Numbered from the stretch's first letter, positions 18,125-28,152 are shown. The stretch is DNA of 64,000 nt from Candidatus Aquiluna sp. IMCC13023 (GCF_000257665.1 NZ_AJKR01000001.1:1-64000); one strand, 5' to 3'. The notes: a model not told the origin generated them from the letters alone. A program made the numbers and translations.

Positions 18125-18291
18125 AACCTAGAACTAGTTCTAGATCCGCCGCGACTGACGAAGGTTCACGAAAGTGAAAACCAGCGCAGGTGTATGAAGA
18201 GATTCTCTTTTTGAGTATTGCTCCGTGCGCCTAGCGCCGGAGCATTTTTTTTGATCCTCTTGTCACCGGCACTAAACAAACAAGGAGCGCC
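18125..18291 (+). promoter_or_regulatory. rplJ-rplL leader with terminator-like hairpin (L10 leader type)
   Basis: The 167 bases before rplJ contain CCAGCGCAGGTG (18181-18192), similar to the conserved part of L10 leaders, and a strong hairpin GCTCCG (18220-18225) / CGGAGC (18238-18243) extended by GCG/CGC across a bulged T, followed by eight T (18245-18252). In known cases L10(L12)4 binds the leader and lowers rplJL expression. The hairpin could be an attenuator of this leader or simply the end of a short upstream transcript. Confidence 0.55.
18220..18252 (+). terminator. Intrinsic terminator or attenuator 40 bp upstream of rplJ
   Basis: A nine-base-pair stem with one bulge, a CCTAG loop and a run of eight T is a textbook intrinsic terminator. 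Since it stands directly ahead of rplJ with no promoter obvious between them, partial read-through (attenuation) is likely. Confidence 0.8.
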
Positions 18292-18804
18292 ATGGCAGAC
18301 AAGAAGGAAAAGGTAGCCGAGCTAACCGAAAGGTTTACAAGCTCGAACACCGTTATTCTGACTGAATACCGCGGACTCAGTGTGACGAAGATGAAAGAGC
18401 TTCGTCGTGCAATGGTTAATGACGCAACATACGTGGTTGCAAAGAACACCCTTCTGAGAATTGCTGCGAAAAATGCAGGAGTTACCACTTTCGACGACCA
18501 GCTGGTTGGACCATCAGCCCTGGCTTTCGTACACGGTGACCCAGTAACAACCGCCAAGGCTCTGAAGGACTTCGCAAAGGCTAATCCACTGCTTCTTATC
18601 AAGTCCGCCGTTATGGATGGAATTGACCTCGATGCAGCTGAGATTAATAAGCTCGCTGATCTCGAAACCCGTGAGGTGCTATTGGCTAAGGTCGCTAGCG
18701 CAATCAAGGCAACGATGTTCAAGGCCGCCTACACCTTCAACGCACTTCCTTCCGGGGCAGTTCGCGTTGTCGACGCATTGCGTCAAAAGCAAGAGTCCAA
18801 CTAA
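18292..18804 (+). CDS. rplJ: 50S ribosomal protein L10
   Basis: The 170-residue L10 protein anchors L7/L12 dimers in the ribosomal stalk. The L10 signature is visible at EYRGLSVTKMKELRR and VAKNTLLRIA. The start has a good AAGGAG site at 18281-18286. rplL follows after 26 bp. Confidence 0.96.
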   Translation: MADKKEKVAELTERFTSSNTVILTEYRGLSVTKMKELRRAMVNDATYVVAKNTLLRIAAKNAGVTTFDDQLVGPSALAFVHGDPVTTAKALKDFAKANPLLLIKSAVMDGIDLDAAEINKLADLETREVLLAKVASAIKATMFKAAYTFNALPSGAVRVVDALRQKQESN

Positions 18805-18830
18805 TTACCCAAACCAAATAGGAGATCAAA

Positions 18831-19208
18831 ATGGCAAAGATGACTGCCGACCAGCTCATTGAAGCTTTCAAGGAGCTAACCCTTATTGAGCTTTCAGACT
18901 TCGTAAAGAAGTTCGAAGAAGTATTCGAAGTATCAGCAGCAGCACCAGTTGCTGTTGCAGCAGCCGGTGGCGCTGCCGCTGAAGCAGTAGAAGAGAAGGA
19001 CGAATTCGACGTCATTCTTGACGCTGCTGGCGACCAGAAGATCCAGGTTATCAAGGAGGTTCGTGCTATCACTAACCTAGGCCTAGGCGAAGCCAAAGCC
19101 CTTGTTGACGCAGCCCCAGCAACCATTCTTGAGGGTGCAAAGAAGGATGTTGCTGAAGACGCCAAGGCAAAGCTTGAGGCCGCTGGTGGAAAAGTAACCC
19201 TAAAGTAA
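18831..19208 (+). CDS. rplL: 50S ribosomal protein L7/L12
   Basis: The 125-residue protein shows the N-terminal dimerisation domain (about 1-35), an Ala/Val-rich hinge (40-58) and the C-terminal factor-binding domain with [21 protein letters not shown]. It recruits translational GTPases. It ends the transcript at a strong bidirectional terminator. Confidence 0.97.
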   Translation: MAKMTADQLIEAFKELTLIELSDFVKKFEEVFEVSAAAPVAVAAAGGAAAEAVEEKDEFDVILDAAGDQKIQVIKEVRAITNLGLGEAKALVDAAPATILEGAKKDVAEDAKAKLEAAGGKVTLK

Positions 19209-19227
19209 TTTTCTTTACTTAGAAATT

Positions 19228-19258
19228 AACCCCCGCAGTCTGACTGCGGGGGTTTTTT
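19228..19258. terminator. Bidirectional terminator between rplL and zupT
   Basis: AACCCCCGCAG (19228-19238) pairs with CTGCGGGGGTT (19244-19254), with a TCTGA loop and T-run 19253-19258 on the plus strand. The T-run touches the stop codon of the convergent zupT gene, which probably uses the same hairpin. Confidence 0.9.
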
Positions 19259-20088
19259 CATAGCCTGAGCAAGACCAAGCTGGTTGCCATTACTGCCATG
19301 CCGGCAATCAGGCCGTAAACAGTCAGGTGACCACGGGCCGAGTTCTTGGCGGTCGGCAAGAGCGTATCTATGGCAAGAAATACCATCACGCCGGCGACCA
19401 TGGAGAACACAAAGCCCAGTGAGAAATCTGTGAGGAATGGCCTCAAAATCAGGTAGCCAATAATCGCACCCGCTGGCTCAGCAAGCCCCGAAAGAAAACT
19501 TAGTTTGAAGGCTTTGCTTCTTGACTTTGTTGCGTAGTAAACCGGCACCGAAACCGCAATGCCTTCTGGGATGTTGTGAAGGGCCACTGCTACCGCCATC
19601 GCGATTCCAACTTCTGGGTCATCGAGTACCAGCAAGAACGTTGCGAGCCCCTCGGGAAAGTTGTGGATAGCAATTGCCAAAGCCACGAAAAGCCCCATTC
19701 GAAGCAGTGCCTTATTACTGGCAGTCTCCAGCATGTCGAGTTGGGTTTGGTCGTTGCCTATTAGTTCGATCTGTGTGTTCTCGTGGGGGTTTGCTGAGGA
19801 AGGCACCAGCGCATCTATGATCGCCATAACCACCATGCCAAGAACCAATGCGAAGGCCGCGTAGCCGGCGGCCTCAACGCTCGATACCGTGCTGGCCATG
19901 TAGGCGGTGGCCTTCGGAATGATTTCAACGAAGCTCAGGTAAATCATTACCCCCGCGGAAAACCCCATTGATATTGCAAAGAAGGTCTTATTCGTGGTCT
20001 TGGTGAAAAAGGCAAGGGCTGAGCCAATTCCTGTGGATAGCCCAGCCGCCAGTGTGACCCCGAAGGCCAATAGCAGCGTGCTGTCCAT
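19258..20088 (-). CDS. zupT: ZIP-family metal transporter (ZupT type)
   Basis: ZIP proteins import divalent metals (Zn, Mn, Fe). The 276-residue protein has eight predicted membrane spans and both metal-binding motifs of the family, HNFPEGLA in TM4 and HNIPEGIAV in TM5. A loop of about 30 residues between TM3 and TM4 is charged (DALVPSSANPHENTQ). It lies downstream of nrdHIEF and the micropeptide but behind a terminator; since class Ib ribonucleotide reductase uses manganese or iron, a metal-supply link is attractive but inferred. Confidence 0.92.
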   Translation of the reverse strand: MDSTLLLAFGVTLAAGLSTGIGSALAFFTKTTNKTFFAISMGFSAGVMIYLSFVEIIPKATAYMASTVSSVEAAGYAAFALVLGMVVMAIIDALVPSSANPHENTQIELIGNDQTQLDMLETASNKALLRMGLFVALAIAIHNFPEGLATFLLVLDDPEVGIAMAVAVALHNIPEGIAVSVPVYYATKSRSKAFKLSFLSGLAEPAGAIIGYLILRPFLTDFSLGFVFSMVAGVMVFLAIDTLLPTAKNSARGHLTVYGLIAGMAVMATSLVLLRL

Positions 20089-20110
20089 CTTGTTCCTTAG
20101 TGAGGTGACG

Positions 20111-20139
20111 AAAAAGCCGGGTAACTTATGTCACCCGGC
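20111..20139 (-). terminator. Terminator of the nrd operon
   Basis: On the minus strand GCCGGGT (20139-20133) pairs with ACCCGGC (20122-20116), followed by TTTTT (20115-20111). It stands after the micropeptide and before zupT. Confidence 0.85.
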
Positions 20140-20152
20140 CTGATCAATTTAT

Positions 20153-20203
20153 CTAGTGCTTACCGTTGCAGTTGCAGCTATCTTTTGAGCAGTTGCAGTC
20201 CAT
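20153..20203 (-). CDS. 16-residue Cys-rich micropeptide at the end of the nrd operon
   Basis: The frame reads MDCNCSKDSCNCNGKH and stop. Four Cys occur as two C-N-C pairs, with Asp, Lys, Asn and a terminal His, a composition fitting metal binding or thiol chemistry. The start has a perfect ribosome site: AAGGAGG directly follows, and overlaps, the nrdF stop region (20216-20208), six bases before the ATG. A rho-independent terminator follows 14 bp after the stop. So it is the last cistron of the nrdHIEF transcript. I know no named family; the function is unknown. Candidates are a metal chaperone for the NrdF cofactor, a redox buffer, or a regulatory peptide. It is too short for ordinary gene calling. 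Confidence 0.65.
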   Translation of the reverse strand: MDCNCSKDSCNCNGKH

Positions 20204-20213
20204 TTTCGCCTCC

Positions 20214-21197
<984 letters not shown>

Positions 21198-23372
21198 CTA
21201 GAGCATGCAGCTGACGCAGCTATCAACCTCTGTACCTAACAGGGCCTGCTGACGAATGCGGATGTAATAAATGGTTTTGATGCCCTTGCGCCAAGCGTTT
21301 ATCTGCGCACGGTTTACGTCTCTTGTGGTGGCGGTGTCTTTAAAGAACAAAGTAAGCGACAAGCCCTGATCTACGTGCTGGGTTGCAACAGCGTAGGTTT
21401 CAATGGTCTTATCTGGACCGAGGTCATAAGCGTCTTCGTAGTAGTCCCAGGTGTCTTCCGATAAGAACGGCGCTGGATAGTAAACCCGGCCCAATTTACC
21501 TTCTTTGCGAATCTCAATGCGAGATGCAATTGGGTGGATTGAGCTTGTTGAGTTGTTGATGTAGGAAATCGATCCGGTCGGTGGCACCGCCTGGAGGTTC
21601 TGGTTGTAAATACCGTGAGCCATGACCGAGGTCTTTAGTTTCTTCCAGTCAGCCTGAGTAGGAATCCTCGCTCCCGATTTTGCAAAGAGCTCCTTTACCT
21701 TCTCGGTTTTAGGCTCCCACACCTGGGTTACGTACTTCTCGAAGTACTCGCCACTTGCGTAGGTGGAGTTTTCAAAGTTACCAAAAGTGCTGCCTCGTTC
21801 GATAGCGATCTTGTTTGAGGCCTGGATTGCGTTGAACACCACGGTGTAGAAGTAGATGTTTGTGAAATCAAGGGCTTCTTCGCTGCCGTAGTGAATGTGC
21901 TCGCGGGCTAGGTAGCCGTGGAGGTTCATCTGTCCTAGACCAATCGCGTGACTCTTGTGGTTACCGTCGGAAATCGAGCGAACGCTAACGATGTCGGACT
22001 GGTCGCTCACAGAGGTCAATGCGCGGATTGAGGTCTCGATAGTTTTTGCAAGATCCGGACCGTCCATTGCCATGGCAATGTTTAGTGAACCCAAGTTGCA
22101 GGAGATGTCCTTACCAATCTGGTCATATGACAAATCAGCGTTGTAGGTGGTTGGTGTGTTCACCTGGAGGATCTCAGAGCAGAGGTTTGACATGTTGATG
22201 CGACCCTGGATTGGGTTGGCCTTGTTTACGGTGTCTTCATACATGATGTATGGGTAGCCAGACTCAAACTGAAGCTCTGCTATGCGCTCAAACAAGGTGC
22301 GAGCCTTGATCTTCTGCTTCTTGATTCTTGGGTCATCAACCATCTCCTGGTACTTCTCAGTAACTGAGATGTCACCAAATGGCACTCCGTAAACCTTTTC
22401 GACATCGTAGGGCGAGAACAGGTACATGTCTTCGTTGTCTTTTGCCAAGTGCATTGTGATGTCTGGAACTACTACGCCGATTGAAAGAGTCTTGATGCGA
22501 GTCTTCTCATCAGCGTTCTCACGCTTGGTGTCTAGGAAGCGAAGGATGTCTGGGTGGTGAGCGTTTAGGTAAACCGCGCCAGCACCCTGACGAGCACCAA
22601 GCTGGTTTGCATAGGAGAAGCTGTCTTCCAAAAGCTTCATCACCGGGATGATTCCGGATGACTGGCCTTCAATCTTCTTGATTGGAGCTCCATACTCACG
22701 AACGTTAGAAAGGTTAAGGGCAACGCCACCGCCACGCTTTGAAAGCTGGAGGGCTGAGTTGATGGCCCTAGAAATCGACTCCATGTTGTCTTCGATTCGA
22801 AGGAGGAAGCACGAGACAAACTCGCCACGCTGCTTCTTGCCGCAGTTTAGGAAAGTAGGAGTGGCTGGCTGGAAGCGTCCCGAAATGATTTCTTCAACCA
22901 TTGAGATCGCAATGTCTTCTTTACCCTCGGCTAGCGCCAAGGCAACCATTACTACGCGATCTTCGAATCGCTCTAGGTAGCGCTCACCATCAAAAGTCTT
23001 TAGTGCGTATCCGGTGTAGAACTTGTAGGCACCCATGAAAGCGTCAAAGCGGAACTTCTTGGAGTAAGCAAGCTTCTCTAGTTCTTCAATGAACTCGAAG
23101 CGGTACTGGTCCAAAATCTCTTTTTCGTAGTACTCATTCTCAACCAGGTAGTCCAAGCGCTCTTTCAGAGAGTGGAAGAACACCGTGTTTTGGTTTACGT
23201 GGTCCAAGAAGTACTTGCGAACAGCGAGCTTGTCTTTTGCAAGCTGCATCTTTCCGTCTTTGTCCCAAAGGTTGATCATGGCGTTGAGCTCGTGATAGCT
23301 CATGGCACTTTCGATGCCAGTCTTGCCGGTTTCAACTCCGTTGTCGTCTAGTTCTATTACCTGGTTAGCCAC
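21198..23372 (-). CDS. nrdE: Class Ib ribonucleotide reductase alpha subunit
   Basis: NrdE reduces ribonucleoside diphosphates. The 724-residue protein starts without an ATP-cone overall-activity domain, as typical for class Ib. Visible features are [20 protein letters not shown] (first active-site Cys), the radical-Cys loop [25 protein letters not shown] and the C-terminal redox Cys pair in CVSCML, which is recharged by NrdH. It overlaps nrdI by 16 bp. Confidence 0.96.
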   Translation of the reverse strand: MANQVIELDDNGVETGKTGIESAMSYHELNAMINLWDKDGKMQLAKDKLAVRKYFLDHVNQNTVFFHSLKERLDYLVENEYYEKEILDQYRFEFIEELEKLAYSKKFRFDAFMGAYKFYTGYALKTFDGERYLERFEDRVVMVALALAEGKEDIAISMVEEIISGRFQPATPTFLNCGKKQRGEFVSCFLLRIEDNMESISRAINSALQLSKRGGGVALNLSNVREYGAPIKKIEGQSSGIIPVMKLLEDSFSYANQLGARQGAGAVYLNAHHPDILRFLDTKRENADEKTRIKTLSIGVVVPDITMHLAKDNEDMYLFSPYDVEKVYGVPFGDISVTEKYQEMVDDPRIKKQKIKARTLFERIAELQFESGYPYIMYEDTVNKANPIQGRINMSNLCSEILQVNTPTTYNADLSYDQIGKDISCNLGSLNIAMAMDGPDLAKTIETSIRALTSVSDQSDIVSVRSISDGNHKSHAIGLGQMNLHGYLAREHIHYGSEEALDFTNIYFYTVVFNAIQASNKIAIERGSTFGNFENSTYASGEYFEKYVTQVWEPKTEKVKELFAKSGARIPTQADWKKLKTSVMAHGIYNQNLQAVPPTGSISYINNSTSSIHPIASRIEIRKEGKLGRVYYPAPFLSEDTWDYYEDAYDLGPDKTIETYAVATQHVDQGLSLTLFFKDTATTRDVNRAQINAWRKGIKTIYYIRIRQQALLGTEVDSCVSCML

Positions 23373-23761
23373 AGCTTCTCCAGCCTCTCTTTTACTTGCT
23401 CGATATCGTCCGGGGTGCCCAGCAGTTCCGCTTTATAAATCATTGGAACTCCAAGCTTGGCGGCTACCAGGTCTCCAGCTAATCCATAGGAAGAGCCGAA
23501 GTTGGTGTTCCCAGTTGCAATCACGGCACGCACGTGTTTGCGGTTTGCAGGATTGTTCAAGAACTTTATTACCTGCTTGGGAACAGTGTTGTTGTCATCT
23601 CCAGAACCATAGGTTGGGACCACTAAAACACTTTCGCCCTCATGAATAAAGCTTGCAGCTTCATCGGTTTTGAGGGGGATTCGAATACTTGAGTATCCGA
23701 GTTTCTCGACAAATCGCTTAGTGTTCTCCGAAACCGAAGAAAAGTAAACGACGTCGAACAT
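23357..23761 (-). CDS. nrdI: Flavodoxin-like NrdI
   Basis: NrdI is the flavoprotein that supplies the oxidant for assembling the dimanganese-tyrosyl cofactor of NrdF. The 134-residue protein has [18 protein letters not shown] (phosphate loop), VPTYGSG and GNTNFGSSY motifs typical of NrdI. It lies 12 bp after nrdH and overlaps nrdE. Confidence 0.95.
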   Translation of the reverse strand: MFDVVYFSSVSENTKRFVEKLGYSSIRIPLKTDEAASFIHEGESVLVVPTYGSGDDNNTVPKQVIKFLNNPANRKHVRAVIATGNTNFGSSYGLAGDLVAAKLGVPMIYKAELLGTPDDIEQVKERLEKLWLTR

Positions 23762-23773
23762 TTCTGGCTCCGC

Positions 23774-23998
23774 TCAGGCGCTAAGTGACTGAATGCGGTC
23801 CATGCGGAAACCACTCCAGTGGTCCTCGCCTGAAACAACTACCGGAGCTGCCGTGTAACCCAAGGTCTTCACCATGTCTAGAGCCACTGGATCCTGGCTC
23901 ATGTCAACCTCGTCATACTCGATTTGGTTGCGCTGCATCATGCGCTTGGTGCTATCGCACTGCACGCAGGCTGGAAGTGTGTAAACGGTAACCGCCAT
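23774..23998 (-). CDS. nrdH: NrdH redoxin
   Basis: The 74-residue glutaredoxin-like protein, with thioredoxin-like behaviour in known members, carries the redox motif CVQC (residues 11-14, LPACVQCDSTKR) and the C-terminal WSGFRMDRI signature of NrdH. It reduces NrdE. As first gene of the operon it has an AAGGAGG ribosome site (24011-24005). Confidence 0.95.
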   Translation of the reverse strand: MAVTVYTLPACVQCDSTKRMMQRNQIEYDEVDMSQDPVALDMVKTLGYTAAPVVVSGEDHWSGFRMDRIQSLSA

Positions 23999-24019
23999 GG
24001 TTGCCTCCTTAGGTTCCTG

Positions 24020-24043
24020 AAAGGGCCGAAATTAGCCCTTTTT
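24020..24043. other. Hairpin in the nrdH 5' leader
   Basis: AAAGGGC (24020-24026) and GCCCTTT (24035-24041) can pair. On the minus strand it sits in the untranslated leader just before the nrdH ribosome site; on the plus strand it is followed by T, resembling a terminator, but no gene upstream on that strand needs one. Confidence 0.4.
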
Positions 24044-24100
24044 TGACAAAGTTTTAGTGAATTTCTTACGAATTTCAGATTTCCTATAATAGCACTAAAC

Positions 24101-24146
24101 CACTACATCTAGTGATGAATCGCTAAAAAATCCACTTATTTAGTTA
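24101..24146 (-). promoter_or_regulatory. Tandem NrdR-like boxes upstream of nrdH
   Basis: CACTACATCTAGTG (24101-24114) is a palindrome close to the NrdR consensus, and CACTTATTTAGTTA (24133-24146) is a weaker copy. Their centres are 32 bp apart, about three helical turns, as in known NrdR operators. On the minus strand a TATTAT -10-like element lies at 24091-24086, so the first box would cover the -35 position. NrdR represses RNR genes when dATP is plentiful. Confidence 0.65.
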
Positions 24147-24239
24147 TTTCTCAAACATTAACCCACAACTTGAACTTTAGGGCGTTTGATTTGTCAGCGT
24201 GTCGCAGGAAGTTTTCAATATTGGTCTAATTCTTAGTTG

Positions 24240-24263
24240 TACGAGATGTACCCTTATCTCGTA
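24240..24263. promoter_or_regulatory. Inverted repeat upstream of the copper chaperone gene
   Basis: TACGAGA (24240-24246) and TCTCGTA (24257-24263) are perfect arms with ten bases between. The position 48 bp ahead of the PCuAC start suits a repressor site or a leader hairpin. No regulator is assigned. The rest of 23999-24310 holds the nrd control region. Confidence 0.4.
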
Positions 24264-24310
24264 ACTGCACAAGAAAGTATGACTTCGGTCACTGACATCT
24301 AAGGAAAACC

Positions 24311-24793
24311 TTGCGCAAGTTGGCACTAATTCTTTCTAGCCTGCTGGTTTTAACCGGATGTTCGACCAAGACCGAAGTCTTAGCTACTGACATGTGGGTC
24401 AAATCCTCCGAGATTTCGACCGCTCAGGGCATGACCGCCGTCTACGGAACGCTCACAAACGACTCCGGTGATGACATCGTGCTAACCGGAGGTAGGACAG
24501 ATTTAGCTGAAATCGTAGAGATTCACGAAATGGCAATGATCAGTGGCGAAATGAAAATGCAAGAAATTGACGGCGGCTTAGCGATTCCGGCCGGACAGAG
24601 CATTCAATTGGAGCCGGGCGGCAATCACCTAATGCTTATGGGCCTCACTCAGGACTTGTTAGCCGGCGACCAGATCACCGTGACCTTTAGTTTTAGAGGT
24701 GCGCCGGACCTTGTCGTCGAAGGGGTTCTTGCTAAGCCGGCCGAGGGCGGCGACGAGGAATACCACTCAACAAAAACAGACATGGAAAACTGA
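24311..24793 (+). CDS. PCu(A)C-family copper chaperone lipoprotein
   Basis: The 160-residue protein has a lipoprotein signal (LVLTGC, Cys17) and the Cu(I) site of the PCuAC family: IHEMAMISGEMKM and, later, NHLMLMGL, giving the His/Met ligand set H-M...M...H-M. Members deliver copper to cytochrome oxidase or other exported cuproproteins. Start TTG 24311 is preceded by AAGGAAAA. It overlaps nothing but is separated from the DyP gene by a single base, so the two are co-translated. Confidence 0.88.
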   Translation: MRKLALILSSLLVLTGCSTKTEVLATDMWVKSSEISTAQGMTAVYGTLTNDSGDDIVLTGGRTDLAEIVEIHEMAMISGEMKMQEIDGGLAIPAGQSIQLEPGGNHLMLMGLTQDLLAGDQITVTFSFRGAPDLVVEGVLAKPAEGGDEEYHSTKTDMEN

Positions 24794-24794
24794 C

Positions 24795-26006
24795 TTGGTT
24801 AGTCGCAGAGGGTTTCTTGGCGGCGGAGCGGCGGCAGCTGCCTCCGGCGTGCTTGGTGCTACCGGCGGAGCCTATGCAGCCGGCGCCGTTGGTGCAGAAA
24901 ACCTCGAGACCTTTGCTGCCAAACGAGAGCTGGCTTTTCACGGCGACCACCAAATGGGCATCGAAGCGGATTTGCAATCCGTAACCAATTTCATCTCGCT
25001 TGATATCAAACCAGGCAGCAACCGAGCTTCAATGCTCAGATTTATGAGCCTGCTAACCGATGACATCTTCCGGTTATCCCGCGGCGAACCTGTGCTGGCG
25101 GACCCGGCACCGGAACTGGCAATTGGTGCGGCAAGATTCTCGGCCTACGTTGGTTTTGGCCCCAGTTTCTTTGAAAAACTAGGCCTGGAATCCAAGATGC
25201 CAACCGGCTTTGGAAAACTACCAAAATTTAAGGTTGACCAACTTCAAGATAAGCACTCCTCCGGAGATGTTTTGATTCACATAGCCGCCGATGATCCAGT
25301 CGTACTGGCCCACGGGACCAGAGGGCTTGTGAGAGATGCGATGCCATTTGCCTCGGTTCGCTGGGTCCAGTCTGGTTTTGCTCACACGCCGGGCATGGTT
25401 CCTCCCGGAATAACCCACCGAAACCTGATGGGTCAGGTTGATGGTACGGCTAATCCGAAGCTGGGTACAGCAGATTTTGACAAGGTCGTTTGGATAGAAG
25501 ATGGTCCATCCTGGATTCAGGGCGGCACGCTATTAGCCTTTCGTCGCATAGCAATGCAGCTTGATACTTGGGATCAGCTTGGAACTTCTAGTAAAGAAGA
25601 AGTTATTGGCCGAAAGCTATCCAACGGCGCGCCACTAACCGGAGATATTGAAAGCGACATTCCGGACCTTGGGGCCAGGCACCCAAATGGACTGAGCGTG
25701 ATTCCAGAATTCGCTCACATTAGAAGGGCTGCTCCAGAAAACCTTGACGAACGCATCTTCCGCAGGCCGTTCTCCTACGAAGCTGGTATTTCAAGTGCCG
25801 GATCAGTGGACGTTGGGTTGCTTTGGACTGCGTATCAGCGGAACATGGAGAACCAGTTCATCCCAATTCAAAGACGCTTAGACGAGCTAGACCTTTTGAA
25901 TGAGTGGACTGTTCCAATTGGCTCCGCGGAATTTGCGATTGCTGGAGGAGTAAGGCCGGGCGAAGTCATCGCAGAGGCGCTATTCTCTTATGGTGTCAGA
26001 ACCTAA
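24795..26006 (+). CDS. Tat-exported DyP-type haem peroxidase
   Basis: The 403-residue protein starts at TTG 24795 with SRRGFLGGG, a twin-arginine motif, and an Ala/Gly-rich hydrophobic segment. The DyP signature is visible as GQVDGTANP with the catalytic Asp, and the probable proximal haem His lies in FAHIRRAAPEN, with a downstream Arg. DyP peroxidases oxidise dyes, aromatic compounds or porphyrin-like substrates with peroxide; EfeB relatives act in iron uptake. Pairing with PCuAC is seen in other Actinobacteria. Its 3' end overlaps the MFS gene by 17 bp. Confidence 0.9.
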   Translation: MVSRRGFLGGGAAAAASGVLGATGGAYAAGAVGAENLETFAAKRELAFHGDHQMGIEADLQSVTNFISLDIKPGSNRASMLRFMSLLTDDIFRLSRGEPVLADPAPELAIGAARFSAYVGFGPSFFEKLGLESKMPTGFGKLPKFKVDQLQDKHSSGDVLIHIAADDPVVLAHGTRGLVRDAMPFASVRWVQSGFAHTPGMVPPGITHRNLMGQVDGTANPKLGTADFDKVVWIEDGPSWIQGGTLLAFRRIAMQLDTWDQLGTSSKEEVIGRKLSNGAPLTGDIESDIPDLGARHPNGLSVIPEFAHIRRAAPENLDERIFRRPFSYEAGISSAGSVDVGLLWTAYQRNMENQFIPIQRRLDELDLLNEWTVPIGSAEFAIAGGVRPGEVIAEALFSYGVRT

Positions 26007-27249
26007 GCCAAACCGGATTCGCGGCAGGGTTATAGATTCTGGAGATCAGCTTTCTAAAAGAATGCTGATTGGCTACGTTGTAATTTTGGCTCTGTCAATG
26101 AGCTTGGTGCCCTACGCAATTGACCCCTTCCTTCCGGCCTTCCCCGAAATAGCCACTTACTTTGGCGTTCCAAACGGAACCGTGCAAGCTTCGCTAACCG
26201 GTGTCACGGTGGGTATTGCGCTTGGGCAGCTGGTTATCGGGCCACTCTCTGACGCCTTTGGTCGAAGACCTCTGATCCTGCTTGCAACCGCTGGCTTTGG
26301 TTTGAGCGCGCTACTGGCATTTTTCGCACCGAACTTCGAAACCTTCTTGGGTCTTCGGTTTGCAATGGGGTTCTTTGCTGCTGGCGCTGACGTGGTGAGC
26401 CGAGCAATTGCTAGAGACCTCTACCGTGGGCATCGCATGCAGACAATGCTGGCAAAAATCTTTTTGATTCAATCGCTTTCACCGATTATCGGACCGATAG
26501 TCGGAGCCCAAGTTACTCAAGCAGGCAACTGGCAAGCCATATTTCTGATCTTCGGATTCGGCGGCATTATCTTGGCGCTTTTCTCATCTGGATTACTTGT
26601 TGAGACTTTGCCGGTCGCAAGGCGAAGAAGTAGCACGCCCATGGGGTTGGCGCGAGGTTACCGTGCGGTTTTGAAGGACCGGGTTTACATCGGCCTCATG
26701 ATATTTGGAGCCTTCCAGATTTCAGCGCTGTTCGCCTATCTAAACAACGTCCCGTTTTTGTTTCAAGACAGTTTTGGTCTAAGCCCGAGTGACTTTGGGT
26801 TTTGGATTGCGGCTAATTCGCTGGCGTCATATGTTGGCGTTCAAGTCGGTGCTTATGCCGCAAGGCATATTAAGGGCCAGTGGCTACTGGCGATTTACTC
26901 AAGCATCGGAATATTTATAGGTGCCGGGTTATTCGCAACCGCCGGATCTGGGTTGGTTGTTGCAGAAGCCTTTTTTATGCTTCAGCTATTTATCTTTGGC
27001 GCTGGAATTACAACCATCCCGACCATCGCGCTTTATAACCACGGCTCCGAGGCCGGAACAGCAGCTTCTTTGCTTGGAGTGGTGAACTTCACAACAGCCA
27101 GCGTGGTTTCGATTGCCTATGGGTTCATGAATAATCAAGACACCCAAGACATTGGAATCTTGATTGGGCTGTTATTCGTTGTTTCACTTTCCAGCCTGAT
27201 GTTTATTACGAGACCGTGGAAAGTTCCGGATCTAAGAAGCGGCAGTTAG
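25990..27249 (+). CDS. Bcr/CflA-type MFS drug exporter
   Basis: The 419-residue protein has twelve predicted membrane segments and the Bcr/CflA features of the DHA1 family: PFLPAFPEIATYF in TM1 and the motif A loop GPLSDAFGRRPLIL. Such proteins export drugs or dipeptides such as Cys-containing ones. Overlap with the DyP gene implies one operon of three genes. It is tail to tail with the EamA transporter gene. Substrate unknown. Confidence 0.87.
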   Translation: MVSEPKPNRIRGRVIDSGDQLSKRMLIGYVVILALSMSLVPYAIDPFLPAFPEIATYFGVPNGTVQASLTGVTVGIALGQLVIGPLSDAFGRRPLILLATAGFGLSALLAFFAPNFETFLGLRFAMGFFAAGADVVSRAIARDLYRGHRMQTMLAKIFLIQSLSPIIGPIVGAQVTQAGNWQAIFLIFGFGGIILALFSSGLLVETLPVARRRSSTPMGLARGYRAVLKDRVYIGLMIFGAFQISALFAYLNNVPFLFQDSFGLSPSDFGFWIAANSLASYVGVQVGAYAARHIKGQWLLAIYSSIGIFIGAGLFATAGSGLVVAEAFFMLQLFIFGAGITTIPTIALYNHGSEAGTAASLLGVVNFTTASVVSIAYGFMNNQDTQDIGILIGLLFVVSLSSLMFITRPWKVPDLRSGS

Positions 27250-28149
27250 CTAAGTCTTTTGACGCTTTAGTTTCAGTCGGCGCCCTTGAGCAAAGAAAGC
27301 GCCGGTTAGCACCAATATTGCCCCCGCCGGTTCATACCAGTGCAGTCCTTCTCCCAGTAAAAGCACTCCCCAAACGGTTGCAATTACCGGGTTTGTGTAG
27401 GTGACGGTTGCCGCCACTGCACTTCCGGCAGTTGCCACCACCTGATGAAACAGCCAGTAGGAAATTCCAGAGCCTAAGACCCCAAGCAGTACCAGTGCAC
27501 CTGCGCTCTGAACGGTTGGTTCTGCGACGAACAACGGACCGGTAAACAGGTAAACCGGCAAGAGAATTACCGCACTGGTCAACACCTGGACGCTTGCCGT
27601 GACAGTTGCAGGCAGCTTCATCGGAGTTACATATTTTCTGATGTAGGGCGTTCCGATTCCGTAGGAAATTGAAGCGGCTATCAAAGCCAAGATTGCTATC
27701 GGCTCGCTCTCACCAAACCCTCTCCAAATCCCAAGAGTGATCCCCACGCCAACTAGGCCAACCAATAAACCGATGATGGCTGTCGGATTTTGCTTTTGGG
27801 CCCTAAAAAGAGTGAAGGTGGCTAGCAAGGTAAACATCGGTGTCGTGGCGTTCAGAATGGCCGCCAAGATACTCGTCGTGTATTGCTGGGCAAAGGCATA
27901 CATGGTGAAGGGAAAGGCGGACATAAAAAAGCCCGCAACTAAAAGATGCAGCCACTGCTTAGCCTTGCCCGGAAGCCTGAGACCGAGGCTGTAGGTGATG
28001 ATGATCATGGCAAGTGCACCCAGTGCTGTTCGCCAGAACGCGACACCAACGGCAGTTGTCCACTCGAGCGAAAGCTCAATAAAGAAAAAGCTAGAACCCC
28101 AAATTAGCGCTAGCGGAATGAACTTGATAACCCAGTTATCTCGCATCAC
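27250..28149 (-). CDS. EamA/DMT-family transporter
   Basis: The 299-residue protein has ten predicted membrane spans in two EamA repeats, with the motif WGSSFFFIELSL early in the first and an AATVTYTNPVIATVWG segment in the second. Family members export metabolites or amino acids. It starts three bases after gnd ends, so both are probably co-transcribed. Substrate unknown. Confidence 0.87.
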   Translation of the reverse strand: MMRDNWVIKFIPLALIWGSSFFFIELSLEWTTAVGVAFWRTALGALAMIIITYSLGLRLPGKAKQWLHLLVAGFFMSAFPFTMYAFAQQYTTSILAAILNATTPMFTLLATFTLFRAQKQNPTAIIGLLVGLVGVGITLGIWRGFGESEPIAILALIAASISYGIGTPYIRKYVTPMKLPATVTASVQVLTSAVILLPVYLFTGPLFVAEPTVQSAGALVLLGVLGSGISYWLFHQVVATAGSAVAATVTYTNPVIATVWGVLLLGEGLHWYEPAGAILVLTGAFFAQGRRLKLKRQKT

Positions 28150-28152
28150 TGG

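Noticed and set aside
18231-18722. 163-codon minus-strand frame opposite rplJ
   Set aside because: Antisense to a clear ribosomal protein gene and overlapping the leader terminator.
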